A DNA stretch of 64,000 nt from Pseudonocardia sp. MH-G8 (GCF_002262885.1 NZ_NKYF01000023.1:92299-156298), one strand, 5' to 3'. Counted from the stretch's first letter, positions 31,355-41,924 are shown. The notes: a model not told the origin generated them from the sequence alone. A program made the numbers and translations.

Positions 31355-31918
31355 TCAGGTGGCCTTGCGCTGGTTGGCGTTGAAGCGCGCCTTCTTCTGA
31401 CGGTTCCCGCACGTGTTCATGTCACACCATCTTCGGGTTCGGCTCTGACTGGTGTCGAAGAATGCGGCCCGGCAGGTCGGCGATGCGCACAAGGCCAACT
31501 TCCCGTCTCGTTCGCCCGCGATGATGCCGATCGCGTCGGCGGCGATCACACCGAGGGCATCTTCTACGCGGGAAGCCGAGCTGAGCTGCCATTGACGCTC
31601 GCCGTCGGGCGTCAGAACAGCCGCGGCCCGACCCTGAACGCTGCGGTCGTTGATGATGTCGACAGCAGACGCAGGGAGAGCACCCTGGCTCGCGGCCGCT
31701 GTCGCAGCGGCGTGAATCGATTCTCTCAGTTCCCGCGCGAGTTCGAGTTGGGCGGCGGTGCAGGAGTCCACCGCCAGGCCGTTCACCGCCAGCCAGTCGA
31801 CGAGTCGTTGCGGCGTGGGAATGCGCTCCACAGCGTCGCCATGACGCTCCGTCAGGGTTCCGGTGAAGCTCGTCGCCAGCACGCTGCCGAGGCGGAAGTC
31901 GGGGAATCCCGCACGCAT
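31355..31918 (-). CDS. CGNR zinc-finger / ABATE domain regulator
   Basis: 187-residue protein of the CGNR family. An N-terminal ABATE domain (about residues 1-140, with FTGTLTERHGDAVERIPTP and LVDWL) is followed by the treble-clef CGNR finger CASPTCRAAFFDTSQ ... RWCDMNTCGNRQKKARF that supplies four Cys. Members are thought to be stress-linked transcription factors. It diverges from the epoxide hydrolase gene and may regulate it. ATG 31918 with TAAGGT six bases upstream. Confidence 0.9.
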   Translation of the reverse strand: MRAGFPDFRLGSVLATSFTGTLTERHGDAVERIPTPQRLVDWLAVNGLAVDSCTAAQLELARELRESIHAAATAAASQGALPASAVDIINDRSVQGRAAAVLTPDGERQWQLSSASRVEDALGVIAADAIGIIAGERDGKLALCASPTCRAAFFDTSQSRTRRWCDMNTCGNRQKKARFNANQRKAT

Positions 31919-31924
31919 GGAACC

Positions 31925-31930
31925 ACCTTA
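31925..31930 (-). promoter_or_regulatory. Predicted leaderless -10 box (TAAGGT) of the CGNR gene
   Basis: TAAGGT on the reverse strand ends six bases before the ATG at 31918. Confidence 0.42.
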
Positions 31931-32006
31931 GCCCCGATCGCCGGTCTCGACCGTCCTGGCCGCGGGCGGGGATGCGCTCGTTGCTCACCGGCACGAGGCC
32001 ATGCTA

Positions 32007-32025
32007 GAACCGTCTAAGCCGGTTC
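32007..32025. promoter_or_regulatory. Candidate operator upstream of the epoxide hydrolase
   Basis: GAACCG-N7-CGGTTC, a perfect six-base dyad in the interval between the divergent CGNR regulator and epoxide hydrolase genes. Which regulator binds is unknown. Confidence 0.35.
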
Positions 32026-32044
32026 CGCAATGCCAGGAGGTCTC

Positions 32045-33217
32045 ATGTCCCGCCCCACCAGCGACGTGCGAGCGTTCGAAGCCCACGCGACCGACGCCGA
32101 CCTCGACGATCTGCGCGCGCGATTGGCCGCGGCGCGGCTACCGGAGGCGGAGACGGTCCATCGCGCCGCGCCCGACCCCCGCCGATGGGATCAAGGCGTT
32201 CCTCTCGCCGACCTCGTCGATCTCGTGGACTACTGGCGCACCGGGTACGACTGGCGGTCGTTCGAAGAGCGCCTCAACCGGATCGGCCAGTTCCGCACGA
32301 CCATCGACGGTCTGGGAATCCACTTCCTGCACCGCCGGTCCACGCGCGCGGATGCCACTCCTCTCATCTTGACGCACGGCTGGCCGGACAGCGTTGTGCG
32401 GTTCATCGACGTGGTGGACGAGTTGGCAGACCCGAAAGATGTCGACGCGCCGGCGTTCCACGTCGTGGTCCCGTCGCTGCCGGGATTCGGTTACAGCGAC
32501 AAGCCGGCCACCACCGGGTGGGGAACCGAGAAGATCGCGGCCGCATGGGTGGAACTGATGGGGCGGCTCGGCTACAACAGGTTCGCAGCCCACGGCGGCG
32601 ACTGGGGAGGCAATATCACCACGGTCCTCGGCGGCAGGTTCCCGGCGCACGTCCTCGGCATCCACACCACGTTCGCGGAGGGGCCACCCGGGTTGACGAC
32701 GGACGGGCTGACGGCGGACGAGCGCAAATGGGCCGAGGAAACCCGCGATTTCTGGCTCCGCCGCGCGGCGTACGCGAAGCTGCAGGCGACCCGACCGCAG
32801 ACCATCGGCTACTCCCTCGTCGACTCACCGGTCGGGCTCCTCGCCTGGATCCTCGACAAGTTCGCCGAGTGGACGGACACCGGAGACAGCCCGTTCGAGA
32901 CGATTTCCAGGGACAGGATCCTCGACGACGTCACCCTGTACTGGCTGACGCGGACCGGCGCGTCGGCGGCCCGCATCTACTACGAGAGCCACAACTCGCT
33001 CGATCCCGAACTCCGGGTCGACGTCCCGTCAGCGATCACCGGGTATCCCCGCGACGTCGAGAAGTGTCCGCGCCCCTGGGCACAGGAGCGGTACCGGCAG
33101 ATCGTCCGATGGAGGTTCGCCGAGTCCGGGGGACACTTCCCGTCGCTGGAGGTTCCCGGGTATTTCGTCAAGGACCTGCAAGAAGGCCTCGCGGCGGTGC
33201 TGGCCGCTGATCGGTGA
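32045..33217 (+). CDS. Epoxide hydrolase (alpha/beta hydrolase, EHN domain)
   Basis: 390-residue epoxide hydrolase of the microsomal type. The N-terminal EHN domain (about 1-110: LDDLRARLAAARLPEAE, DYWRTGYDWRSFEERLNRIGQF) precedes the alpha/beta core: oxyanion HGWPDS, GFGYSDKP, nucleophile Asp in HGGDWGGNI (about residue 182), and the catalytic His in SGGHFPSLEVP near residue 365. It hydrolyses epoxides to diols; substrate unknown. AGGAGG precedes the ATG at 32045. Divergent from the CGNR regulator. Confidence 0.94.
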   Translation: MSRPTSDVRAFEAHATDADLDDLRARLAAARLPEAETVHRAAPDPRRWDQGVPLADLVDLVDYWRTGYDWRSFEERLNRIGQFRTTIDGLGIHFLHRRSTRADATPLILTHGWPDSVVRFIDVVDELADPKDVDAPAFHVVVPSLPGFGYSDKPATTGWGTEKIAAAWVELMGRLGYNRFAAHGGDWGGNITTVLGGRFPAHVLGIHTTFAEGPPGLTTDGLTADERKWAEETRDFWLRRAAYAKLQATRPQTIGYSLVDSPVGLLAWILDKFAEWTDTGDSPFETISRDRILDDVTLYWLTRTGASAARIYYESHNSLDPELRVDVPSAITGYPRDVEKCPRPWAQERYRQIVRWRFAESGGHFPSLEVPGYFVKDLQEGLAAVLAADR

Positions 33218-33232
33218 ACGCGACTGCGCCCG

Positions 33233-33724
33233 TCACGCCACGTCTGCCGGCTCGCCTCCGGTGACCGCCTCCAGCTCGGCGAAGGTGCTCGGGAAGACGG
33301 CGTGCGGGATGCCGCCCGCCGCCCACACCTCGTCGTAGGCCGCCAGCGCCCGGTCGACGAGCGTGCGCAGCGGCGCCGGGTGCCCCACCGGGGCGACCCC
33401 GCCGATCGCCTGCCCGGTGGCCGCGAGCACGAAGTCCGGCGACGCGCGGCGCAGGCGCTGCACGCCGATCCGCTCCGCGACCGCGGTGGTGTCGACGCGG
33501 TGGCCGCCGGAGGTGAGCACGAGCAGCGGCTCGCCGTCGGCGTCGAAGACCAGCGAGTTCGCAATCTGGCCGACCTCGACACCCAGGGCGGCCGCGGCAG
33601 CCGCCGCGGTGGTGACGGCGTCGGGCAGCACCTTCAGGCGCCCGATCCGTGCCGGGTCGGCGCCGCCCGCGGTGAGGGCGGACACGACCAGTTCGACGTT
33701 GCGGTGGGTGGCGGTACTACTCAC
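33233..33724 (-). CDS. YbaK/EbsC family aminoacyl-tRNA deacylase-like protein
   Basis: 163-residue YbaK-type protein that hydrolyses mischarged tRNA, classically Cys-tRNA(Pro). Landmarks are TTAAAAAAALGVEVGQIANSLVF with the conserved editing-domain Asn-Ser, LVLTSGGHRVDTTAVAERIG, and AIGGVAPVGH, the GxxxPxG loop around the catalytic pocket. It lies 21 bases downstream of the pseudokinase gene on the same strand and probably forms an operon with it and the SH3 protein. GTG start at 33724. Confidence 0.92.
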   Translation of the reverse strand: MSSTATHRNVELVVSALTAGGADPARIGRLKVLPDAVTTAAAAAAALGVEVGQIANSLVFDADGEPLLVLTSGGHRVDTTAVAERIGVQRLRRASPDFVLAATGQAIGGVAPVGHPAPLRTLVDRALAAYDEVWAAGGIPHAVFPSTFAELEAVTGGEPADVA

Positions 33725-33745
33725 CCCGCCATCAGACCACGCCGC

Positions 33746-35008
33746 TCAGCCGCCCACACCCGAGATCCGGCTGCCGACCATGGGGGCGCCGTCGTCCTCT
33801 CGGACCAGGCAGTGCACCGCACGGTCGCCGGGAGCACCGTCAGCCGCGGACACGGCGCGCGCCGGGACGAGGGCGACGATCTCCAGCCCGTCCCGCTGCG
33901 CGACGAGCGCCTCGACCGCCGCGGCGCAGGCAGCCGACGCGAACCGTTGGACCCGGTCGGTTCCGGGGTCGCGCGCCGTGGGTCCGAACGGGTCGAGCGT
34001 CGCGACCACCTCCAGCTCGTGCGGCTCCGCGCAGCTCACGGAGGCCGCCTCGGCGAGCGGGCCGCGCAGGCAGGCGGCGTCGCTCAGCGAGGTGAGCGGC
34101 ACCTCGCCGCCCTCCCCGTGGGTGAGCGTGCGGACCTCCGGTGCACCCGGGCGCGCCAGCGCGAACCCGCCGACGCCGCCGGCGAGCACCGCCAGCACGG
34201 CGGCTGCGGCGAGCCACCACCGGCGCGTGGCGCGGGACCGCGACGGCGGCGGGGCCTCCGACTCGAGCAGGGCCGTCACCTGCAGGGCCGTCAGCCGGGC
34301 CCGCGGCTCACGGTGCAGCATCCCGGCCAGCAGCGCCGAGAGCGGGCCGCCGGTGTCCGCGCGCGAGGCGCCGGCCTCGGGGGGCCTGCCGTGCAGCGCG
34401 TGGCACAGCGTGGCGCCCAACGCCCACACGTCCGACTCCGCGGTGGCCGGGCCACCGTCGCGCAGCTCCGGCGCGAGGTAGCCGGGCGCCGGAGGGCTCG
34501 CGCACTCGCCCGCGGCCTCGGACATCCCGAGGTCGGCGAGGCGCACCTGCGTGCCCGGACCGAGCAGCACGGCCGCCGGTGCCAGGCCGCCGTGCACGAT
34601 GCCGGCGGCGTGGATCGCCTGCAGCGCCGCGGCGAGCTGCCCGGCGAGCGCGGCGACCGCGCGCTGGTCGAGCGGTCCGGCGGAGGCCACCTGATCGGCC
34701 AGGGTCGGCGCCTCGACGAGTTCGGTGACGATGTGGTCGACCCCGTCGTCTGTCACGACGTCGTGCACGGTGACGATGCCCGGCGCGTCGGTCCGGCCCG
34801 CCGCGCGGGCCGCCTTCAGCAGCCGCTCGCGGAACAGCAGGCGTTCCTCGGAGCCCTGCCCCGCAGGTGGGTGCAGCTCCTTCACCGCGACCTGCCGGCC
34901 CGTCACCCGGTCCTGGGCACGCCAGACGACGCCGGCGGAGCCGCGGGCGAGCTCGCCCAGCACCACGTACCGACCGCCGATGACGCGGGTGGGGCTGATG
35001 CCGGTCAC
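33746..35008 (-). CDS. Membrane Ser/Thr protein kinase-like protein, predicted pseudokinase
   Basis: 420-residue PknB-like protein: N-terminal kinase fold (about 12-260), one membrane helix (WWLAAAAVLAVLAGGVGG, about 270-290) and an extracytoplasmic domain with paired Cys (DAACLRGPLAE, SCAEPHELEVV) like septum-formation domains. The ATP lysine (VAVKEL, Lys 43), DLG (Asp 159) and APE (YLAPEL) are kept. The catalytic loop HRDLKPxN reads HGGLAPAAV (139-147), so Arg, Asp, Lys and Asn are all replaced. Phosphotransfer should be impossible; a scaffold role is inferred. GTG start; downstream of the SH3 gene by 46 bases. Confidence 0.88.
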   Translation of the reverse strand: MTGISPTRVIGGRYVVLGELARGSAGVVWRAQDRVTGRQVAVKELHPPAGQGSEERLLFRERLLKAARAAGRTDAPGIVTVHDVVTDDGVDHIVTELVEAPTLADQVASAGPLDQRAVAALAGQLAAALQAIHAAGIVHGGLAPAAVLLGPGTQVRLADLGMSEAAGECASPPAPGYLAPELRDGGPATAESDVWALGATLCHALHGRPPEAGASRADTGGPLSALLAGMLHREPRARLTALQVTALLESEAPPPSRSRATRRWWLAAAAVLAVLAGGVGGFALARPGAPEVRTLTHGEGGEVPLTSLSDAACLRGPLAEAASVSCAEPHELEVVATLDPFGPTARDPGTDRVQRFASAACAAAVEALVAQRDGLEIVALVPARAVSAADGAPGDRAVHCLVREDDGAPMVGSRISGVGG

Positions 35009-35054
35009 GCGGCGGGACCGGTCGCGCGAACCGTGATCATCGTGCTGAGTCTGC

Positions 35055-35399
35055 TCAAGCGCAGTTGGTGTTCGGCAGGGGGGTCAGGAACTGGTCCGCG
35101 GCCCAGCGCCCTTGTTCCAGCTCGCGGAACCCGTCGGTGACGATGCGCGTGCCGTCGACCACCGCGCCGCGGGCGAGGGTCTCGACGAGCGCGGCACCCG
35201 GGCTCGGTCCGGTGCGGATGTTGAGCTCGTCGGCGGACACCTCGAGCCGGCACCCGGTGGAGCCGTCGGCCGCGGCCACCTCGTTCAGCCCACCCCGGTC
35301 GAGGAGCGCGATCGCCGCCAGGACCACCCCGGCCACCAGCACGAACGCCCATCCCTTGAAGGTCGAGGATTCGAGCTTCGGAACGGTGATCCTGGCCAC
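35055..35399 (-). CDS. Membrane-anchored bacterial SH3 domain protein
   Basis: 114-residue protein with one N-terminal membrane helix (WAFVLVAGVVLAAIALL, about residues 17-33) and an extracytoplasmic SH3-like domain (ADELNIRTGPSPGAALVETLARGAVV, RWAADQFLTPL). Such domains bind peptidoglycan or cell-wall peptides. GTG 35399 was chosen because GGGAGG lies seven to ten bases upstream; the frame extends further only through GC bias. Head of an operon with the pseudokinase, whose outer domain might work with it at the cell wall. Confidence 0.8.
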   Translation of the reverse strand: MARITVPKLESSTFKGWAFVLVAGVVLAAIALLDRGGLNEVAAADGSTGCRLEVSADELNIRTGPSPGAALVETLARGAVVDGTRIVTDGFRELEQGRWAADQFLTPLPNTNCA

Positions 35400-35490
35400 G
35401 GCCCTGCCTCCCCGAGACGGTGTGTGCTCCCACGGTAGCCGGGATTGTGGCGTTCGCGCCTCTGTGACGCGGACCGGTGTGGCTTCGGGA

Positions 35491-35524
35491 TAGCGTGTGG
35501 CGCGGGAGGCGCGCTCCGCCACAC
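35491..35524 (+). promoter_or_regulatory. Candidate promoter and dyad upstream of icd
   Basis: TAGCGT (35491-35496) is a plausible -10 box. Overlapping it is GTGTGGCG-N14-CGCCACAC (35495-35502 and 35517-35524), a perfect eight-base inverted repeat that could be an operator or 5' hairpin. Confidence 0.35.
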
Positions 35525-35564
35525 CAGTCCGATGCACCCGTCACGAGGCAGGCCGAGACAGACG

Positions 35565-37757
<2,193 letters not shown>

Positions 37758-37769
37758 CGAGCCTCCAGA

Positions 37770-37824
37770 GTTCAGGAAAGCCACATTCAGGGCCTGCAGG
37801 TTCATGAATGTGGCTTTCCTGAAC
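37770..37824. terminator. 20-bp perfect hairpin between convergent icd and SDR genes
   Basis: Arms 37770-37789 and 37805-37824 (GTTCAGGAAAGCCACATTCA and its complement) pair without mismatch around a 15-base loop that itself holds CCTGCAGG. It starts 13 bases after the icd stop and ends 12 bases before the convergent gene's stop, so it can end transcription in both directions. Confidence 0.8.
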
Positions 37825-37835
37825 CTCGGTGGCGG

Positions 37836-38576
37836 TCACGTCGCCGCCGTGAACACGTCGAACACCTCCTCCGCGCGGTCGCGGTCCACGTACATCGACC
37901 ACGCCGCGGCGGCGATCTCGTCCGGGTCGAGCGTGGCCGGCACCGGCCCGCCGTGCGCCGCGGCGTGCTCGGTGAAAGCCCGGTGGATGTCGCCGCGTTC
38001 GACGAGCCCGCCGATCGTCAGGATCCCGGCGAGCACGCCGCTGTCGCGCAGCGCCTCGTGCAGCGTGAGCACGTACATGCGCAGCGCCGCCGCGGTGGGG
38101 GCCAGGCTGCCCAGCATCGGCATCGGCTGCACGCCGCTGAGCCCGCCGCCGAAGAACAGCGCGCCTTCGCCGCGCTCCAGCAGCGGTGGGAGCGCGGCGG
38201 CGACGAGGTCGGCGGCGGGTACCACGACCGACTCGAACGGGCGGCGCACCGCGGCTCCGTCCGCCGTGGTCAGCGGGACGAGGGACGCACCGGCGTCCGG
38301 CGATACCGGGCCGAAGTACACCGTGTCGATCGCGCCGAGATCCGCCGTGATCCGATCGAGCGCGGCGCGCAGCTGCACCCCGTCGGTCACGTCGGCGGCG
38401 TAGCTGCGCGATTCGACACCCTCCGCGGCGAGCTCGGCCCGATAGCCCTCGTGCCGTGTCCCGCTGCGCGACACCAGAGCCACCGCGAACCCCTCCCGCC
38501 CGAACCGGCGGGCCATCGCCATCCCGAGCCCGGGTCCGGCGCCGAGCACTGCGATCACCTTGCGCGTTGCGGTCAT
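37836..38576 (-). CDS. SDR family oxidoreductase (atypical)
   Basis: 246-residue short-chain dehydrogenase-like protein. It has an N-terminal VIAVLGAGPGLGMAMARRFG cofactor loop and an Asp of YAADVTD. The catalytic region is unusual: ALFFGGGLSGVQPMPMLGS replaces the Ser-Tyr-x-x-x-Lys motif, so dehydrogenase activity is doubtful. ATG 38576 is preferred because GAAGGGG lies six bases before it; ATG 38582 is close. It diverges from a TetR regulator with a dyad between them. Confidence 0.85.
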   Translation of the reverse strand: MTATRKVIAVLGAGPGLGMAMARRFGREGFAVALVSRSGTRHEGYRAELAAEGVESRSYAADVTDGVQLRAALDRITADLGAIDTVYFGPVSPDAGASLVPLTTADGAAVRRPFESVVVPAADLVAAALPPLLERGEGALFFGGGLSGVQPMPMLGSLAPTAAALRMYVLTLHEALRDSGVLAGILTIGGLVERGDIHRAFTEHAAAHGGPVPATLDPDEIAAAAWSMYVDRDRAEEVFDVFTAAT

Positions 38577-38595
38577 GCGCATCCCCTTCGAACAA

Positions 38596-38615
38596 AGTTG
38601 AGGAACCCCTCAAGT
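38596..38615. promoter_or_regulatory. Operator dyad between the SDR and TetR genes
   Basis: AGTTGAGG-N4-CCTCAAGT pairs 7 of 8 positions (inner TTGAGG / CCTCAA perfect). It lies in the SDR promoter region, the expected site for the divergent TetR protein. Confidence 0.5.
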
Positions 38616-38671
38616 ACGCTGCCACGCTATCAGCTAACATGAGGACGTCGTCAACTTCCGGGGAAGGACCC

Positions 38672-39289
38672 GTGGCCCTGCGCAAGGACGCCCAGCGCAA
38701 CCGCGAGCGGCTCGTCGAGGCCGCGCGCGCGGTGTTCGCCGAGCGCGGGCTCGACGTCGCGCTCGACGAGGTGGCCCGCCGCGCCGGCGTGAGCATCGGG
38801 ACGCTCTACAACCGCTTCCCGCAGCGCGCCGACCTCGTCGCGGCCGTATTCGCCGACCGTGCCGAGACGGTCATCAGCCTCGCCGAGCACGCGCTGTCGA
38901 TGGAGGACGCCTGGACCGGGTTCGCCCACTTCGTGGAGCAGGTCTGCCGGATGCAGGCGGCCGACCGCGGTTACAACGACCTCTCCGCCCGCAGCGTCCC
39001 GCAGGCAGCCCCGACGGCGGGCCACCGGCGCGGCCACGAGCTGATGACGCGGATCGTCGCCCGGGCTCAGGACAGCGGGGACCTGCGCCCCGACTTCGAA
39101 CTGCCCGACATGGCGTTCGTGACCTGGTCGATCACCCGCACGATCGCGGCCACGGCCGACGTCCGCAACGACGCGTGGCGCCGCCACCTCGGGTTCGTCC
39201 TCGACGGCCTGCGGGCCTCCGCGGCGCACCCGCTGCCGGTGCCCGCGCTCGGACCCGAGGAGATCGCCCGGGTCATGCGCGACTGCTGA
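38672..39289 (+). CDS. TetR/AcrR family transcriptional regulator
   Basis: 205-residue TetR protein: helix-turn-helix QRNRERLVEAARAVFAERGLDVALDEVARRAGVSIGTLYNRFPQRADLV, followed by a ligand domain of the TetR_C_33-like type (SLAEHALSMEDAWTGF). GTG 38672 has GGGGAAGGA upstream. It probably represses the divergent SDR gene. A short hairpin follows its stop. Confidence 0.9.
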   Translation: MALRKDAQRNRERLVEAARAVFAERGLDVALDEVARRAGVSIGTLYNRFPQRADLVAAVFADRAETVISLAEHALSMEDAWTGFAHFVEQVCRMQAADRGYNDLSARSVPQAAPTAGHRRGHELMTRIVARAQDSGDLRPDFELPDMAFVTWSITRTIAATADVRNDAWRRHLGFVLDGLRASAAHPLPVPALGPEEIARVMRDC

Positions 39290-39291
39290 GG

Positions 39292-39308
39292 GCCCCGCCG
39301 GACGGGGC
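39292..39308. terminator. Short hairpin after the TetR gene
   Basis: GCCCCG-N5-CGGGGC starts three bases past the TetR stop and faces the convergent MFS gene. Confidence 0.45.
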
Positions 39309-39332
39309 GCTCACGTGATCGTTCGAGGTCAC

Positions 39333-40511
39333 CTACCGGTGCCCGGTCGGACTCCGGGACGTACGCGCGTCCACCACCGCGAGCCGGAACACCACCCACG
39401 ACGCGGCGACGAGCACGGCGGCGACCGGGGCCAGCCCGCCCGGGCCGACGCCGGCGAGCACCATTCCGCCGAGCGCCCCGGCCAGTGACACCCCGAGGTA
39501 GGTCGCGGTGGTGTTGAGCGCCAGCGCCTGTCCGCCGACCGGGCCGGCGAGGGTGAGCAGGCGGGCCTGGATCGCCGGGGAGTTCCAGAACGCGAACCCG
39601 GCCCACACCACGGAGAGCGGAACGACCAGCCAGAACGGAACCGGCCGGACGAACCACAGGCCGGCGAACACGGCGAGCACGGCCACCAGGCCGCCGATGC
39701 CGATCAACAGCGCGCGGTCCGCCCCGACGCGGTCGACGGCCAGCCCGCCGAGCCAGACCCCGAGCATCCCCGCGACCCCCGAGACCGCGAACAGCAGCGC
39801 CCGGCCGTCCGGACCGGTCCCGGACAGCTCTCGCACGAACGGGGCGAGGTAGCTCAGCAGCAACATGCTGCCTGCGAGCGTGACGGCGTTGGCGAGCAAC
39901 CCGAGCGTGATCGGCCGCCGGGCGAGGACGGCGAACTGCTCGCCGAGCCGGGGTACCGGTCCGCTCGGCGTCGCCGGCACGCTCGCGAGGATGGCGAGCC
40001 CGGCGAGGGCGCCGGCCACCGCGATCGTGGCGAACGTCGCCCGCCACCCGAACTCACCGCCGATCCAGGTGCCGATCGGGACGCCCGCGGCGATCGACCC
40101 GGTCACCCCGATCGAGACGACGCCCAGGTACCGGCCTCGGCGCTCCTCCGGTGCGAGTGCCGCGGTGACCGCGAAGAGGGTCGGCGTCGCCGCGGCCGCC
40201 GCGAGCGCGGCGAGGACCCGCAACGCCATCAGGAGCCCGAACGACGGCGTGAGCGCCGCGGCGACGTTCGCCGCGACGAAGACCGCGGACGCCGTGAGCA
40301 ACAGCCGGCGGCGCGGCCACGACGCCGTGACCACCGCGGCGACCGGGGCCGCGATCGCGACCGTCAACGAGAAGACCGTGATCAGCTGGCCGGCGACCGC
40401 CTCCGTGACGGCGAACTCGGCTGCGATCTCGGGGAGCACCCCCGCGATCACGTAGTCGTCGGTGAAGAACACGAACGCCGCAGAAGCGAGCGCCCACAAC
40501 CAAGCCGGCAC
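39333..40511 (-). CDS. MFS transporter (DHA1-like drug/sugar exporter)
   Basis: 392-residue major-facilitator permease with twelve predicted helices. It has an N-terminal Asp-Asp in FVFFTDDYVIAGVLPEIAAEF (the DHA1 'TDMYLPALP'-like region), motif A-like SWPRRRLLLTASAVFVAANV, and GVTGSIAAGVPIGTWIGGEFGWRATFA, motif C/antiporter signature. Close in style to AraJ/CmlA-type exporters. The substrate is unknown. GTG start. Faces the TetR gene convergently. Confidence 0.9.
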   Translation of the reverse strand: MPAWLWALASAAFVFFTDDYVIAGVLPEIAAEFAVTEAVAGQLITVFSLTVAIAAPVAAVVTASWPRRRLLLTASAVFVAANVAAALTPSFGLLMALRVLAALAAAAATPTLFAVTAALAPEERRGRYLGVVSIGVTGSIAAGVPIGTWIGGEFGWRATFATIAVAGALAGLAILASVPATPSGPVPRLGEQFAVLARRPITLGLLANAVTLAGSMLLLSYLAPFVRELSGTGPDGRALLFAVSGVAGMLGVWLGGLAVDRVGADRALLIGIGGLVAVLAVFAGLWFVRPVPFWLVVPLSVVWAGFAFWNSPAIQARLLTLAGPVGGQALALNTTATYLGVSLAGALGGMVLAGVGPGGLAPVAAVLVAASWVVFRLAVVDARTSRSPTGHR

Positions 40512-40694
40512 CCCGGCACGGTAGGAGGTCGGCGGGACCCGCCTCCAGCCGTTATCGGTCCACGCGGTCGCAGCCGGACCGCGGCGTACGCCCGGGTGGG
40601 CGCCCGGACCGGTGTGGCGACGGCCGAACGGTCCCCGCGCGGAACGTCCTCGGCGCGAGGTGCTCCGCCTTCCCGGGCAGCGCGACGGTGCTCG

Positions 40695-41090
40695 TCACCG
40701 GCGTGGCAGCAGCGCGATCAACACGCCGCCCGCGACGACGTGCATGGCTGCGAGAGTGACCGTGGCCGCCGATCCCACGCCCCCGAGCAGCGGCGTGACG
40801 AGCGAGAGCACGAGCACGATGATCGCGACGGCCGTCCAGCTCCGCCGCGGTCGGGCCGCGCGCCGCTCGAGCACCGCCAGCAGGGCCCAACCGGACAAGC
40901 CTGCGCACAGGGACCCCGCGGCCACGGCAACCGGCCCGACCTCCTGCACGGGCCCGCCGATCGGGACGGCGGCCGGTGCGGCCCCCAGGACCGGGACGGC
41001 CAGCACCCAGACGGCCAGCGCGGCGAGCACCGCGGCGGCGACGGCCCCGGCGCGGGCGGGCAGGGTCGAGCGGTCAGTGGCGGTGGTCAT
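40695..41090 (-). CDS. Small four-helix membrane protein (DUF6069-like)
   Basis: 131-residue hydrophobic protein with four predicted membrane helices (AVLAALAVWVLAVPVL, AAGSLCAGLSGWALLAVL, AVAIIVLVLSLVTPLL, LAAMHVVAGGVLIALL), ending LLPRR. The layout matches DUF6069 proteins of actinobacteria; function unknown. Its ATG lies inside the end of the upstream VC0807-like gene (17-base overlap), so they are co-translated. Confidence 0.72.
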   Translation of the reverse strand: MTTATDRSTLPARAGAVAAAVLAALAVWVLAVPVLGAAPAAVPIGGPVQEVGPVAVAAGSLCAGLSGWALLAVLERRAARPRRSWTAVAIIVLVLSLVTPLLGGVGSAATVTLAAMHVVAGGVLIALLPRR

Positions 41091-41817
41091 GGCCGGCTCC
41101 TCGTCGGACGTACGGGCGGAAGATCAGGTCCCAGCAGCCGGAGCGGTGCAGGAGCAGGTGCGTCGGCACCTGGAGGACGAGCAGTGTCGTCACGGTCAGG
41201 GCGGTGTCGAGCGCCGGTACGACCGGCACCGGGAGCGTCGAGGCCATCAGCACGCGCAGTGCGGTGTCGGCCAGCATCCCGCCGGCCCACACCGCGGTGA
41301 TCTGCCGCCACGCCCGGCGGAACGCCGCATCGCACGTCCACAGCTCGTCCAGCGCGGCCGCCCGGTGCGGCAGCAGCGTGCGGGTGGCGGCGAAGCAGAA
41401 CGGCCGTGAGCCCCGCAGCGACACGAGCAACCAGAGCCCGAACGGCAGGCTCAACCAGGCGTGGCGGACGAGCAGCTCGCGCGGGTCACCGGTGATCGCG
41501 GTCGCGGCGAGCCCCAGCACCACCGCGGCGAGCACGAGCACCGCGACGGGTTCGACCCGCCGCTCGCGCACGGCCGTCAGCACGGCGCTGACGGCGGGCG
41601 GCACCGCGCCCAGGGCGAGGGCGACCACGTCCGGCACGCCGGCGGCGCGCAGCACGTAGTAGGCCACCAACGGAGCGGCGAGGCCGAGCAGCAGCGTCCG
41701 CGCGGCTCGGCGCCGTCGCGGTGCGTCCCCGGAGGGGCCCAGCAGCGCCGAGCGAGTGTCGTACCAGGCCGCACGGGCCCGGGCGGCGGCACCGGCGGTC
41801 CGAGGGGTCGCGGTCAT
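41074..41817 (-). CDS. VC0807 family integral membrane protein
   Basis: 247-residue membrane protein with about five or six helices. The block ALGAVPPAVSAVLTAVRERRVE ... LLVRHAWLSLPFGLWLLVSL and SRPFCFAATRTLLP is typical of VC0807-family proteins of unknown function. ATG 41817 chosen; a weak CACAGT box lies six bases before it. It diverges from the sensor kinase gene and is overlapped by the DUF6069-like gene. The two-component system may control this pair. Confidence 0.78.
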   Translation of the reverse strand: MTATPRTAGAAARARAAWYDTRSALLGPSGDAPRRRRAARTLLLGLAAPLVAYYVLRAAGVPDVVALALGAVPPAVSAVLTAVRERRVEPVAVLVLAAVVLGLAATAITGDPRELLVRHAWLSLPFGLWLLVSLRGSRPFCFAATRTLLPHRAAALDELWTCDAAFRRAWRQITAVWAGGMLADTALRVLMASTLPVPVVPALDTALTVTTLLVLQVPTHLLLHRSGCWDLIFRPYVRRGAGHDHRH

Positions 41818-41912
41818 GGCGGCACTGTGGCCGGTCCCGGGCGCGCGCCACATCGGCAACCGGTAGCACCGGCCTACGACTTCGGTCGGTGTCCGCGCTC
41901 CCCGTGCCGCTC

Positions 41913-41918
41913 TACGCT
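41913..41918 (+). promoter_or_regulatory. Predicted leaderless -10 box (TACGCT) of the histidine kinase gene
   Basis: TACGCT ends six bases before the GTG at 41925. It fixes the start at this codon rather than at in-frame codons 200 bases upstream. Confidence 0.48.
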
Positions 41919-41924
41919 CCGGTC

